NCBI RefSeq assembly: GCF_003289965.1
Contig: NZ_QMBQ01000003.1
Location: forward strand, 434,001-498,000
Direction of reading: 5' to 3'
Length of the DNA: 64,000 nucleotides
From: Mesorhizobium atlanticum
Lineage (GTDB): Bacteria; Pseudomonadota; Alphaproteobacteria; Rhizobiales; Rhizobiaceae
Part shown: positions 1 through 8,615 of the stretch, one piece after another
Numbering within the stretch: the first letter of the stretch is position 1
Layout: every line of letters begins with the position of its first letter
The notes under the pieces: model-generated
What the model was told of the DNA's origin: nothing
What the model saw: only the letters and a program-made list of their open reading frames with translations
Databases searched by the model: none
Position numbers and translations under genes: made by a program

Positions 1-395
1 TCGACGGTGACCCGGGTGTGCGCAAGGTGGCGGACGATCCGGTGCTGTCGGCGGAGCTTTTGATGCTGTTTCGGATGATCCTGGCCGACGGTTCGGTTTC
101 GGAGAGCGAGATGGTCGTCTTCCGCCACATCTGCAAGGAAGCCTTCGGTATCCCCGAAACCTCGATCGACAGCGTTATCGAATATCTCAACGACTATGGC
201 TACGAGACCAACGGCTCGCAGGCGATCGCGCTGTTCCGCGACCTCGATGTCGAGCGCCGGAAACTGCTCGCGCGCCACATGGCCGAGATCGCCAAGGCCG
301 ATTCCAAGCTGGCGGAGAGCGAGGTGAAGCTTCTGCGCCGCACGCTCGACCTGCTCGATATCAGCCCTGTCGATTTGGTGAAGCCGGAGGAATAG
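1..395 (+). CDS. TerB-family protein, 5' end cut by the window
   Basis: The reading frame is open from the first bases of the window, so the GTG at 18 is probably not the true start and the N-terminus lies outside. The visible part is about 130 residues of a helical TerB/DjlA-like domain: it contains the acidic motif ILADGSVSESE near the start and a second one, IAKADSKLAESE, about 65 residues later, as in the two-fold repeat of this family. TerB-like domains are cytoplasmic or membrane-associated and are linked to tellurite resistance and envelope stress, but the exact role is unknown for most members. It ends 22 bases before the convergent ABC transporter operon. Confidence 0.7.
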   Translation, partial: DGDPGVRKVADDPVLSAELLMLFRMILADGSVSESEMVVFRHICKEAFGIPETSIDSVIEYLNDYGYETNGSQAIALFRDLDVERRKLLARHMAEIAKADSKLAESEVKLLRRTLDLLDISPVDLVKPEE

Positions 396-417
396 CCGGC
401 CCGGCCATACCGGCTGC

Positions 418-2040
418 TTAGCCCTGTTCCTGCATGCGTCGCGCGATGGCGCGGTGAAGGTCGGGGGCGGCCGCGACCAGCGCTCGCGCGGCTTCGGAGC
501 GCGGATGGTCGAGCACATCGCCGGTCTTGCCGCGCTCGACGATCTTGCCTTCATGCATGACCAGCACCTCGTCCGCCATGGCGCGGGCGACCGTCAGGTC
601 ATGGGTGATGAAGAGATAGGCGATGCCGAGCTTCTGGTTTAGCTCGGCGAAGAGGTCGAGGATCTGGGCGCGGATCGAGACATCGAGCGCTGAGACCGGC
701 TCGTCGGCGACCACCAGCTTCGGGCGCGTGATGATGGCGCGGGCGATCGACAGGCGTTGGCGCTGGCCGCCCGAGAATTCATGCGGGTATTTGTCCATGT
801 CGCGTGGCCCAAGCCCGACTTCATCGAGCGCATGCGCGACCATCTCGCGGCGCTCGGCGTTTGCCGGCTGTTTTTCCAGAAGATGCAGCGGCTCGGCCAC
901 CAGCTTCTCCACCTTCTGGCGCGGGTCGAAGGAGCCGTAGGGATCCTGGAAAACGACCTGCATGTCGCGCCTGGCCGGCTTCAGCTCGGCCTCCGCTTTT
1001 CCGATGATGGCCTCGCCGCGAAAGCGGATCGTGCCCGCCGTCGGTTTGTCCAATGCCAGGATCATGCGGGCAAGCGTGGACTTGCCGCAGCCCGAGCGGC
1101 CGACCAGCGCCACCGACTGCGCCGGCTCGATGGTGAGCGAGACATCGTCGACGGCACGGATCGGCTGCGCCGGCCGGAATAGGGATTTGCGCCGGCCCGG
1201 ATAATCCCGGACGACGCCTTCGACTTCGAGCAAGGGCATTGCCGAGCCGGCAAGGTGCTGTTTCGGCCGCGCCGGCACATGCATCGACGCCAGCGCCAAC
1301 TCGCGTGTGTAGGGATGCTGTTGTTCCGACAGCGTGCGCGCCGTGTCGCCGGCTTCCGTCACCTCGCCACGGCGCAGGATGGTCAGGCGATCGGCCATCT
1401 CGGTTACCACCGCGAGGTCGTGCGAGATCAGCAGCAGGCCCATGCGGTTCTCGCGGACCAGATCGCGCAACAGGTCGAGGATCTGCGCCTGCAGCACCAC
1501 GTCGAGCGCCGTCGTCGGCTCGTCGGCGATCAGGAGCTTCGGTTTCAGCGCGCAGGCAATGGCAATGACGACGCGCTGGCGCTGGCCGCCGGACAGTTCG
1601 TGCGGATAGCGCGACAGCGGGAATTTGGCTTCCGGCAGCCCGACGCGGTCGAGGATTTTTCGCGCGCGCTCTTCGGCCTCGGCGCGGCCCGCCTTGGTGT
1701 GCCAGCGAATGCCTTCGGCCACCTGTTCGCCGATCGTCTTGACCGGGTTCAGCGCCGTCATAGGCTCCTGGAAAACCATGCCGATATCGTCGCCGCGCAA
1801 GGCGCACATCTGGTCCTCGGTGGCTCCGAGGATGTCGATGCCGTCGAAGGCGACGCGGCCTTCGGCACGCGCCAGGTGGGGGAGGAGCTGCATGATGGTC
1901 AGCGCCGTCATCGACTTTCCGGAGCCGGATTCACCGACCAGGCCGACGACCTCGCCAGGCGCGATCGTCAGCTCGACGCCTTTCAGGATCGGCGTGGCGC
2001 CGATCGTCAGCGACAGGTTTTCGATCTCGAGCAGGCTCAT
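418..2040 (-). CDS. Fused double ATP-binding protein of a peptide-type ABC importer
   Basis: Encodes 540 residues holding two complete nucleotide-binding domains in one chain, as in YejF and GsiA. Domain 1 has Walker A GESGSGKS (residues 36-43), signature LSGGQRQR and Walker B LLIADEPTTALD. Domain 2 has Walker A GRSGCGKS, signature FSGGQRQR and Walker B LVVADEPVSALD. The ATG at 2040 overlaps the end of the upstream permease by four bases (ATGA), which indicates translational coupling. It would power uptake of peptides or related compounds through the two permeases upstream. The frame stays open further upstream (to 2718), but that part lies antiphase to the permease gene and has no homology-like sequence, so I start at MSLLEIENL. 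Substrate unknown. Confidence 0.93.
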   Translation of the reverse strand: MSLLEIENLSLTIGATPILKGVELTIAPGEVVGLVGESGSGKSMTALTIMQLLPHLARAEGRVAFDGIDILGATEDQMCALRGDDIGMVFQEPMTALNPVKTIGEQVAEGIRWHTKAGRAEAEERARKILDRVGLPEAKFPLSRYPHELSGGQRQRVVIAIACALKPKLLIADEPTTALDVVLQAQILDLLRDLVRENRMGLLLISHDLAVVTEMADRLTILRRGEVTEAGDTARTLSEQQHPYTRELALASMHVPARPKQHLAGSAMPLLEVEGVVRDYPGRRKSLFRPAQPIRAVDDVSLTIEPAQSVALVGRSGCGKSTLARMILALDKPTAGTIRFRGEAIIGKAEAELKPARRDMQVVFQDPYGSFDPRQKVEKLVAEPLHLLEKQPANAERREMVAHALDEVGLGPRDMDKYPHEFSGGQRQRLSIARAIITRPKLVVADEPVSALDVSIRAQILDLFAELNQKLGIAYLFITHDLTVARAMADEVLVMHEGKIVERGKTGDVLDHPRSEAARALVAAAPDLHRAIARRMQEQG

Positions 2041-2906
2041 CGGCGCCGCCGCGATTTCGGATCGAGGATATCGGCGAGACCGTCGCCGAGCAGGTTCAGC
2101 CCAAGCACAGTGACGACGATCGCCATGCCGGGGAAGATCGCCATCCAGGGCGCGGTCACCATGCGCGTCTGCGCGTCGAACAGCATGCGGCCCCAGCTCG
2201 GCATCGGCGGCTGGGCGCCCAGGCCGACATAGGAAAGCCCGGCTTCGGCGAGGATGCCCAGCGCGAACTGGATCGTGCCCTGGACCAAAAGCAGCGTCGC
2301 GATGTTGGGCAGGATGTGCTCGACGGTGATCCGCGTCATGCCCTTGCCGGCGGCGCGCGCGGCGAGGATGAATTCGCGCGGCCAGATCGCCAGCGCGCCG
2401 GCGCGGGCGACGCGCGCGAAAACCGGTATGTTGAAGATGCCGATGGCAATGATGGCGTTGACGGCGCCCGGGCCGAAGATCGCGGTGATCATGATTGCCG
2501 AGAGCAATGCCGGGAAGGCGAAGACGAGGTCGTTGACGCGCATCAGCGCCTCGTCGGCCAGACCGCCGCGCGCAGCGGCGAAGGCGCCGAGCGGCACGCC
2601 GATGCCCATGCCGATGCCGACCGCGACCAGCGCCACGGCGATCGAATTGCGGGCGCCGACCATGATCATCGACAGGATGTCGCGGCCGAAATGGTCGGTG
2701 CCGAACCAGTGTGCCCAAGAGGGCGGCTGAGTCTTGTCGGCGATTACAAGCTTTGTGACGTCGTAAGGCGTCCAGACGAAGGAGACGAGCGCGACGGCAA
2801 CGATCAGCAGCGTGATGATGAGCCCGACCAGGAAGGAGCGGTTGCCGAGGGCCTTGGCCAGCACGCCGGCGATGGTTTCCTCGGGCAGGTCGATGCGCAT
2901 GGTCAT
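2037..2906 (-). CDS. Peptide-type ABC transporter permease, DppC-like
   Basis: A 289-residue inner-membrane permease of the BPD_transp_1/DppC family with about six membrane segments. It carries the cytoplasmic coupling motif region EAGLSYVGLGAQPP, typical of DppC/OppC. It overlaps the permease before it by four bases and the fused ATPase after it by four bases, so these three genes are one translationally coupled unit. The start could be either MTM at 2906 or the next in-frame ATG (MRIDL); the overlap with the upstream stop favours 2906. Substrate is not readable from the sequence. Confidence 0.93.
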   Translation of the reverse strand: MTMRIDLPEETIAGVLAKALGNRSFLVGLIITLLIVAVALVSFVWTPYDVTKLVIADKTQPPSWAHWFGTDHFGRDILSMIMVGARNSIAVALVAVGIGMGIGVPLGAFAAARGGLADEALMRVNDLVFAFPALLSAIMITAIFGPGAVNAIIAIGIFNIPVFARVARAGALAIWPREFILAARAAGKGMTRITVEHILPNIATLLLVQGTIQFALGILAEAGLSYVGLGAQPPMPSWGRMLFDAQTRMVTAPWMAIFPGMAIVVTVLGLNLLGDGLADILDPKSRRRR

Positions 2907-3850
2907 TGCCGGCCTCTGAGGCGCGGGTCGACGATAGCGTAGGAGAAATCGACGAGGAGGTTGATCAGGATCACGGCGGCGACCAGAAGCATGACGATGC
3001 TTTCGACCACGATCAGGTCGCGCTGGGTGATGGCCTGGAAGATCAGCCGGCCCAGCCCAGGCAGGTAGAAGACATTCTCGATGATGATGGTGCCGGCGAG
3101 CAGGAAGGCAAATTGCAGGCCGAGGATGGTGAGCACGGGGATCATGGCGTTGCGCAGCGCATGGCGCCAGAGCACGGCGCGGTAGGGCAGGCCCTTGGCG
3201 CGCGCGGTGCGGATATAATCCTCGTTGAGCACCTCGATCAGCGCCGAGCGGGCGACGCGGCCCAGGATCGCCGCCTGCGGCAGCGCCAGCGCGATGGCCG
3301 GCAGGATCAGCGATTTCAGTGCCGGCCAGATACCGGCGCCCCAGCCCGGAAAGCCGCCGGCCGGCACCAGCCGCAGCCAGACGGCAAACAGGTAGATCAG
3401 CATCAGCGCGAACCAGAAATTCGGCACGGCGACGCCGAGTTGGGCGGCACCCATGGCGAGCGTATCGCCCGCGCGGCCCTGGCGGCTGGCCGAGAACACG
3501 CCGACCGGAATAGCGATGATGGTCGAAAGCGCTAGCGCGATCAGCGCCAGCGGCAGGGAAACGGCGATGCGTTCGCGCACCAGGTCGATGACGGGAACCG
3601 AATAGGTGTAGGAGCGGCCGAAATCGAGGTTGAGCAGGCCGCCGACCCAGTGCAGGTAGCGCAGCATCAGAGGGGCGTTCAGCCCCATCTGGTTGCGCAG
3701 CGCCTCGACCTGCTCGGCGCTGGCGTTGAGGCCCAGCATCAGGCGCGCCGGATCGCCGGGCAGGACCTCCATGACCGCGAACACCACCATCGAGGCCAGT
3801 ACCAGGGTGAGGGCCGCGATGATGAGGCGTTTGAGGAGATAGGCGGTCAT
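2903..3850 (-). CDS. Peptide-type ABC transporter permease, DppB-like
   Basis: A 315-residue inner-membrane permease of the DppB/OppB family. The N-terminus MTAYLLKRLIIAALTLVLAS is the usual first membrane helix, followed by the DppB-specific periplasmic region with the MEVLPGDPA motif, and the C-terminal coupling region ending near IVDPRLRGR. It pairs with the DppC-like permease downstream to form the translocation pore. It lies 28 bases after the substrate-binding protein gene, consistent with one transcript from the peptidase or binding protein through to the ATPase. Confidence 0.93.
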   Translation of the reverse strand: MTAYLLKRLIIAALTLVLASMVVFAVMEVLPGDPARLMLGLNASAEQVEALRNQMGLNAPLMLRYLHWVGGLLNLDFGRSYTYSVPVIDLVRERIAVSLPLALIALALSTIIAIPVGVFSASRQGRAGDTLAMGAAQLGVAVPNFWFALMLIYLFAVWLRLVPAGGFPGWGAGIWPALKSLILPAIALALPQAAILGRVARSALIEVLNEDYIRTARAKGLPYRAVLWRHALRNAMIPVLTILGLQFAFLLAGTIIIENVFYLPGLGRLIFQAITQRDLIVVESIVMLLVAAVILINLLVDFSYAIVDPRLRGRQ

Positions 3851-3878
3851 GGGAGGCGATCGGGCGATCGCGCCGGGC

Positions 3879-5360
3879 TCAATCCGTCCACTTCACCTTG
3901 GTCAGATCATCCGCCTCGATCGGCCAGTTCGTCCACATGCCCTGCAGCTTGGCATCCCAAACGCCAATCTTGGGCAGCTCGAACAGATAGACGGCGGGCA
4001 CGTCGTGGGCGAGAATCTTCTGCGCCTCACCCAGCAGTTCCAGCCTCTTGTCCTTGTCGACCGTGGTGCCGAGCTGCTTGATGACATCGTTGAACTTCGG
4101 GTTGTCATACTGGAAATAGTAGCCGGGCCGCGAATAGATATCGATGTCGTTAGGCTCGACATGGGAAACGATCGTGAGGTCGTAATCCTTGTTAGTGAAG
4201 ACCTGGCTCAGCCACTCCGCCCATTCGACCGGGATGATCTGCAGATCGACCCCGATCTCCTTCAGCTGGGACTGAATCACCTGGCCGCCGTCGCGTGCGT
4301 AAGGTACGGGTGGCAGCTTGATCGTGGCCGAGAAGCCGTTCTCCAGCCCCGCTTCCTTCAGATACGCCTTGGCCTTGGCGATGTCGTGCGGATAGACGCC
4401 GGTGAGATCGACATAGCCCGCGTCGCCTGGCGAGAAATGAGAGCCGATCGGCTTTCCAAGACCGTTCGAGGCGGCTGCGATGATGGCGCTGCGATCGATC
4501 GCGGAGGCGAGCGCCTGCCGCACCGCGAGCTTGTCGAAGGGTGGCTTCTTGTTGTTGATGGACAGGATCGTCTCGCCCTCGGTCGAGCCGATCACGACGC
4601 TGAAGCGCGGATCGGACTGGACCTGCCCGAGCGCGTCCTGTGCGGGCATGTTGGCGAAAGCCTGGATGTCGCCCGAGAGCAAGGCGGGGACGGCCGCGGC
4701 CGCGTCGGGCACGATACGGAATGTCGCCTTGTCGAGCGCAGCGGGCGTACCCCAATAGTCCGGGTTCTTGACGAGCGTGATCTCGGAACCCTTGGCCCAG
4801 TGATCGAGCTTGAACGGCCCGGTGCCGATCGGCTTGTCCTTGTTGCCGTCGGCCGACCCCTTCGCCACGATCACCGCTGCAACCTGGCCCATGTCATAAA
4901 GGAAACTGCCCTGCGGCCCGTCGAGAGTGACCTTGACGGTCGCCGGATCGACCGCCGTGACATCGGTGATGTGGGCAAAGAGCTGCTTTTGCGGATTGAG
5001 CGAATCCTTGGCACGCGCCCGGTCCAGCGAGAATTTCACGTCGTCGGCGCTGAAGGCCGAGCCATCGTGGAACTTCACGCCGGAATGCATCTTGAACGTG
5101 TAGACCTTGCCGTCGTCGGAGACTGCCCAGCTCTCGGCGAGGGCGGGTTGAACCTGACCATTGTCGTCGATGCGCGTCAGCCCTTCAAAGACATTGGCAT
5201 AGGTGACTTCGCCGATGGCCGCGGCCGCGCCGGCGGTCGGATCGAGATGCGGCGGCTCGAGCACGATGCCGAGCGTGAGGTCGGTGCGCGCGGCAAAGGC
5301 CGACGTGGCGGCGGCAAGCGACAGGGTAGCCGCGGCCAGAATGGTCTTCCACAGTTTCAT
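3879..5360 (-). CDS. Periplasmic substrate-binding protein of the peptide ABC importer (SBP_bac_5)
   Basis: A 493-residue family 5 solute-binding protein. I chose the ATG at 5360 because a GGGAG ribosome-binding site stands about seven bases before it and the protein then begins directly with a signal peptide (MKLWKTILAAATLSLAAATS, cleavage near AFA). The rest shows family 5 features: an early LEPPHLDPT segment, LTRIDDNGQVQPALAESW, and the VKFHDGS motif. It captures the ligand in the periplasm for the DppBC-like permeases downstream. The neighbouring M20 peptidase suggests a peptide or N-acylated amino acid, but this is inference. Confidence 0.93.
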   Translation of the reverse strand: MKLWKTILAAATLSLAAATSAFAARTDLTLGIVLEPPHLDPTAGAAAAIGEVTYANVFEGLTRIDDNGQVQPALAESWAVSDDGKVYTFKMHSGVKFHDGSAFSADDVKFSLDRARAKDSLNPQKQLFAHITDVTAVDPATVKVTLDGPQGSFLYDMGQVAAVIVAKGSADGNKDKPIGTGPFKLDHWAKGSEITLVKNPDYWGTPAALDKATFRIVPDAAAAVPALLSGDIQAFANMPAQDALGQVQSDPRFSVVIGSTEGETILSINNKKPPFDKLAVRQALASAIDRSAIIAAASNGLGKPIGSHFSPGDAGYVDLTGVYPHDIAKAKAYLKEAGLENGFSATIKLPPVPYARDGGQVIQSQLKEIGVDLQIIPVEWAEWLSQVFTNKDYDLTIVSHVEPNDIDIYSRPGYYFQYDNPKFNDVIKQLGTTVDKDKRLELLGEAQKILAHDVPAVYLFELPKIGVWDAKLQGMWTNWPIEADDLTKVKWTD

Positions 5361-5475
5361 CGCTGAACTCCCATTGCTCAAACCTGCTCAAGCCGGCGGA
5401 TAGAAGCGTGATTTGGCGCGCGAGTAAATTGCGTTTCGTGCTGCCGGGCGGCGCCAGGTGGAATGTTTTTACCTG

Positions 5476-6771
5476 TCATCCGGTCGTGCCGCGCAAGAGC
5501 ACATTGAGGCCGATCGCCATCACCTTGGCCGATTCCACCATGTCGGCGATGCCGACCCATTCGTCCGGCCTATGCGCAAGGTCGAGAATACCCGGGCCGT
5601 AGGCGATGCAGTCATAGAGATGGCCGAGGCGCGCGACGTGCTTCTGGTCGTAGGTGCCGGGCGAGATCACATAGTCGGGTTCGCGATCGAACACCTCCAT
5701 GATGCCTTTCGCGACGGCCTTCACCACCGGCGCGTCACGCTCCGTCATCAGCGGCAGCACCTCCATCAGGTCGCGGATCTCGTAGTCGAATTTCTTGCGC
5801 TCGCGCTTCAGCCGCTCGAGGATGCCGGTGACTTCGCCCTTCACAGTGGCGATGTCCTCTTCGAGCAGGAAGCGCCGGTCGATGGTGAGCCGGCACCAAT
5901 CAGGCACGTTGGGCGAGGGAAGTCCGGGCCGGAAATCCTCGGTCTGGCCGCCATGGATGGAATTGATGTTCATGGTCGAGCGCCGGGCGCCCTCGGGCAC
6001 CACCGGCATGCGCGTCATCTTGCGGTCGAGCGCCGGGAACAAGTCCTCCTCGAAAGCCTGCAGCACGGCGCCCATATGGCGCACCGCGTTGTCCCCGAGG
6101 AACGGCATCGAGCCATGCGCGATCTCGCCCTTGGTCTCGATCTCGGCCCACCAGACGCCGCGATGGCCAAGGCAGATGCGATCCTTGTTCAGCGGCTCCG
6201 GGATGATGACGTGGTCGACCTTCGGCTTCGAGAAATAGCCGAGCCTCGCCAGATGGGCGACGCCGCCGAAGCCGCCAGATTCCTCGTCCGCCGTGCCCGA
6301 TATCTCGATCGCGCCTGGAAAGTCGGGATAGGTCGCCATGAAGGCTTCGGCGGCGATGACGGAGGCCGCCAGGCCGCCCTTCATATCGCAAGCGCCGCGG
6401 CCATAGACCCTGCCGTCCTTCACCACGCCGGCAAAGGGATCGACGGTCCAGCCGTCGCCCGCCTCGACCACGTCGATATGCGAGTTGAAATGCACGCAGG
6501 GGCCGGGCGAGCGGCCGTCGAAGCGCGCGACCACGTTGACTCGCGGATAGCGGTCGCTGTCGCCTGGCGCGCCCTCGGCACGGATGAATTCGGTTTCGAA
6601 GCCGAGTTTCTTCAGACGCGCGCCAAGGAACTCGGCGCATGGCCGATAGGCCTCGCCTGGCGGATTGACCGTCGGGAAGCGGATCAGATCCGCGGTCAGC
6701 GCAACGAGTTCGTCTGTCCGGTCCTCGACCGCCCCGAAAAGTCGCTCATTCATGCGAAGTCGTTCATTCAT
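5476..6771 (-). CDS. M20-family metallopeptidase / ArgE-DapE-like deacylase
   Basis: A roughly 430-residue zinc-dependent amidohydrolase of the M20 family. Visible metal and catalytic motifs are HFNSHIDVVEAG (zinc His and Asp), YGRGACDMKGG (bridging Asp), and TADEESGGFGG (catalytic Glu pair), followed by a dimerisation domain and a C-terminal His motif near GTYDQKH. Such enzymes remove N-acyl groups or cleave dipeptides in the cytoplasm. It is transcribed towards the peptide importer 115 bases downstream, so it may process the imported compound. The start is uncertain: an imperfect 18-base tandem duplication gives two in-frame ATG starts (6771 and 6753, both MNERL). No convincing ribosome-binding site decides between them. 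Confidence 0.88.
   Translation of the reverse strand: MNERLRMNERLFGAVEDRTDELVALTADLIRFPTVNPPGEAYRPCAEFLGARLKKLGFETEFIRAEGAPGDSDRYPRVNVVARFDGRSPGPCVHFNSHIDVVEAGDGWTVDPFAGVVKDGRVYGRGACDMKGGLAASVIAAEAFMATYPDFPGAIEISGTADEESGGFGGVAHLARLGYFSKPKVDHVIIPEPLNKDRICLGHRGVWWAEIETKGEIAHGSMPFLGDNAVRHMGAVLQAFEEDLFPALDRKMTRMPVVPEGARRSTMNINSIHGGQTEDFRPGLPSPNVPDWCRLTIDRRFLLEEDIATVKGEVTGILERLKRERKKFDYEIRDLMEVLPLMTERDAPVVKAVAKGIMEVFDREPDYVISPGTYDQKHVARLGHLYDCIAYGPGILDLAHRPDEWVGIADMVESAKVMAIGLNVLLRGTTG
6736..6771 (-). repeat. Imperfect 18-bp tandem duplication over the M20 start codon
   Basis: Bases 6736-6753 and 6754-6771 match at 15 of 18 positions. On the coding strand each copy reads as MNERL plus one residue, so the duplication doubles the first six codons of the peptidase gene and supplies two alternative start codons. 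Confidence 0.8.
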
Positions 6772-7033
6772 CCGGCGGATTGAAGAAGGAACGCAGCGCT
6801 TTTGCAAGCAACCAGTTGCTCATTGCCACACGACGATCCGGGCATGGCCCAATGCCCGTGTTTAAACTCAAGAGGGTGCGTGTCGCAGCGGCAACTATGC
6901 CGGGAAAATCGTTCAAATTCACCGCATTGGATTGGCGGAATCGTCAAGGAGTGTGTGGTACTTAACGCATCTGCCGGCAAAAAGATGGAAAAACCGCGTC
7001 AATGGCAGGGGGCAATCAAAGGGGTTTGATCGC

Positions 7034-7465
7034 ATGAAAAACTTCGTTCTCATGGCAACCGTGCTGGCGACCGCGTTGTTCGGCATGTCTATCGCAAGTC
7101 GGGCGGCCACGCTGGTCGCCAATATCGACGTGTCGTCGCAGACCATGACCGTCAGCAAATATGGCCAAGTGCTCTACCGCTGGAGCGTGTCGACGGCGCG
7201 TCCTGGATATTTCACGCCGCGCGGCAGCTACCAGCCGCAATGGACCGCCCGGATGTGGTATTCGCGCAAGTATGACAACTCGCCGATGCCTTATTCGGTG
7301 TTCTTCCACGGCGGCTTCGCCATTCACGGCACCGGGGCGGTCAGAAATCTCGGACGCCCGGCGTCGCATGGCTGCGTGCGCCTGCATCCGGCCAATGCCG
7401 CGACCTTCTATTCGATGGTCAAGGAAGTCGGGTTCGGCAACACGCGGATCGTCGTCACCAACTGA
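7034..7465 (+). CDS. Secreted L,D-transpeptidase (YkuD domain)
   Basis: A 143-residue periplasmic protein with an N-terminal signal peptide (MKNFVLMATVLATALFGMSI, cleavage near SRA). The YkuD catalytic motif is complete: His98 in the FAIHGT segment, then SHGCVRL with His112 and nucleophile Cys114. These enzymes make 3-3 peptidoglycan cross-links or, in rhizobia and Brucella, attach outer-membrane barrel proteins to peptidoglycan. It is short and has no LysM or other binding domain. An AGGGG stretch stands about 11 bases before the ATG. An outer-membrane barrel gene follows 188 bases downstream on the same strand; a link between the two is possible but not shown. Confidence 0.92.
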   Translation: MKNFVLMATVLATALFGMSIASRAATLVANIDVSSQTMTVSKYGQVLYRWSVSTARPGYFTPRGSYQPQWTARMWYSRKYDNSPMPYSVFFHGGFAIHGTGAVRNLGRPASHGCVRLHPANAATFYSMVKEVGFGNTRIVVTN

Positions 7466-7653
7466 ACCGGATGACAATGCTTCTCTGACAGTCGCGGGCA
7501 GCATTGCTGCCTGCTCGTCAGCGCGGCGTTGCAGCGATGCCTCACATGCTCCGAAAAACAACGGCTTATGCATTCAGTAGCATTGCCGAAGCTGGTTTGC
7601 ATGAGGCGACAGTGGTAAGTACGACGTGTTAGTTCTGCTGCTGGGGGGCTGTA

Positions 7654-8496
7654 ATGTATCGATTTCTTTTGGGCACCGCGATCGCGGCTACTGCAACGGC
7701 TGCTTTCGCTGCAGATGCGCCGGTTGTTCTGGATCAGGAACTCGCCCAGCCGCACATTTCCGGTTACGGCGAACTCTATGTGGGTGGTCTCTATGTGTCG
7801 GTCCCTGGTGACCACGCCACGGGCACCGCTGCAGGTGGCGCGGCTAGGGTCAACTTCCCGATCGACGCCCGCTGGAACATTCAGACGGACGCGGTGGTGG
7901 ACTCGATCTGGATCCAGGGCGTGAATATCTACAGCTACGGCGGCGCGGTCCACGGCTACTGGCGCGACCCAAGCTCTTATGCGCTCGGCGGGTTTGCCAC
8001 AATCACGGGATACGGCGGCGACGAAGGCATCAGTGACGCGAACCTCTATAGCTTCAGCTTCGGCCCTGAAGCTCAAGCCTATTTCGGCAATGTGACCGTC
8101 TATGGTCAGGTTTATTATGGTCAGTTGCGAGCCAGCGGCGAATCCGAACATTTCGACAATTGGGGCGGTCGCGGCGTAGTGCGCTTCTTCGCCCAAGACA
8201 ACCTTCGGTTCGATGGCGAGCTCGGCTTTTCGCGACTTTCGGCCGATGGCGGACATCTAGATACTGTCACGGGTGCCTTACAGGCCACCTACCGGTTTTC
8301 CGGTACGCCTTGGTCGGTGTTCGGGCGCTACCAACTGGATCACCTGACGGCAAGCGGGTCTTCGGGCAGCGTGAACGTGCACAAATATGTCGTCGGCCTC
8401 AGGGCAAGCTTTGGCGCAGATACCTTGCTTTCCGAAGACCGCAACGGCGCTACCATGGATACTTATCGGCCGAACTTCACATTGCCGCTCTTCTGA
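7654..8496 (+). CDS. Outer-membrane beta-barrel protein, porin-like, function unknown
   Basis: A 280-residue exported protein: signal peptide MYRFLLGTAIAATATAAFAA, then a mature part of alternating hydrophobic and polar residues rich in Gly, Tyr and Phe (for example YGELYVGGLYVSV, GQVYYGQLRA, TYRFSGTPWSVFGRYQL), typical of a transmembrane barrel of about 10-14 strands. There is no OmpA peptidoglycan-binding domain. The protein ends in LPLF, so a C-terminal aromatic residue for barrel assembly is present. A GGGGGG tract eight bases before the ATG serves as ribosome-binding site. It is followed by a strong terminator. I do not recognise a specific family. Confidence 0.8.
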   Translation: MYRFLLGTAIAATATAAFAADAPVVLDQELAQPHISGYGELYVGGLYVSVPGDHATGTAAGGAARVNFPIDARWNIQTDAVVDSIWIQGVNIYSYGGAVHGYWRDPSSYALGGFATITGYGGDEGISDANLYSFSFGPEAQAYFGNVTVYGQVYYGQLRASGESEHFDNWGGRGVVRFFAQDNLRFDGELGFSRLSADGGHLDTVTGALQATYRFSGTPWSVFGRYQLDHLTASGSSGSVNVHKYVVGLRASFGADTLLSEDRNGATMDTYRPNFTLPLF

Positions 8497-8532
8497 AATT
8501 GCCGCGCAGGCCTGACAGTTAAGCCAATATCG

Positions 8533-8567
8533 AGGCCGCGAGGATCAATCTTCGCGGCCTTTCTTTT
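8533..8567 (+). terminator. Rho-independent terminator after the barrel gene
   Basis: AGGCCGCGA (8533-8541) pairs perfectly with TCGCGGCCT (8552-8560) across a 10-base loop, followed by TTCTTTT. It lies between the rightward barrel gene and the leftward lpxXL gene. The opposite strand lacks a comparable T-run directly after the stem, so it serves the rightward gene. Confidence 0.9.
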
Positions 8568-8615
8568 GGGCAGCAAGCGCCGGGTATTGTCCAGGCGTGC
8601 TCCGCCAGGTCTCGA

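Noticed and set aside
2041..2718. Upstream extension of the fused ATPase frame
   Set aside because: It overlaps the DppC-like permease gene in another phase and is Arg/His-rich; the ATPase starts naturally at 2040.
7475..7506. A terminator after the L,D-transpeptidase (CAATGCT/AGCATTG inverted repeat)
   Set aside because: The stem is only seven bases with a long loop and no T-run after it.
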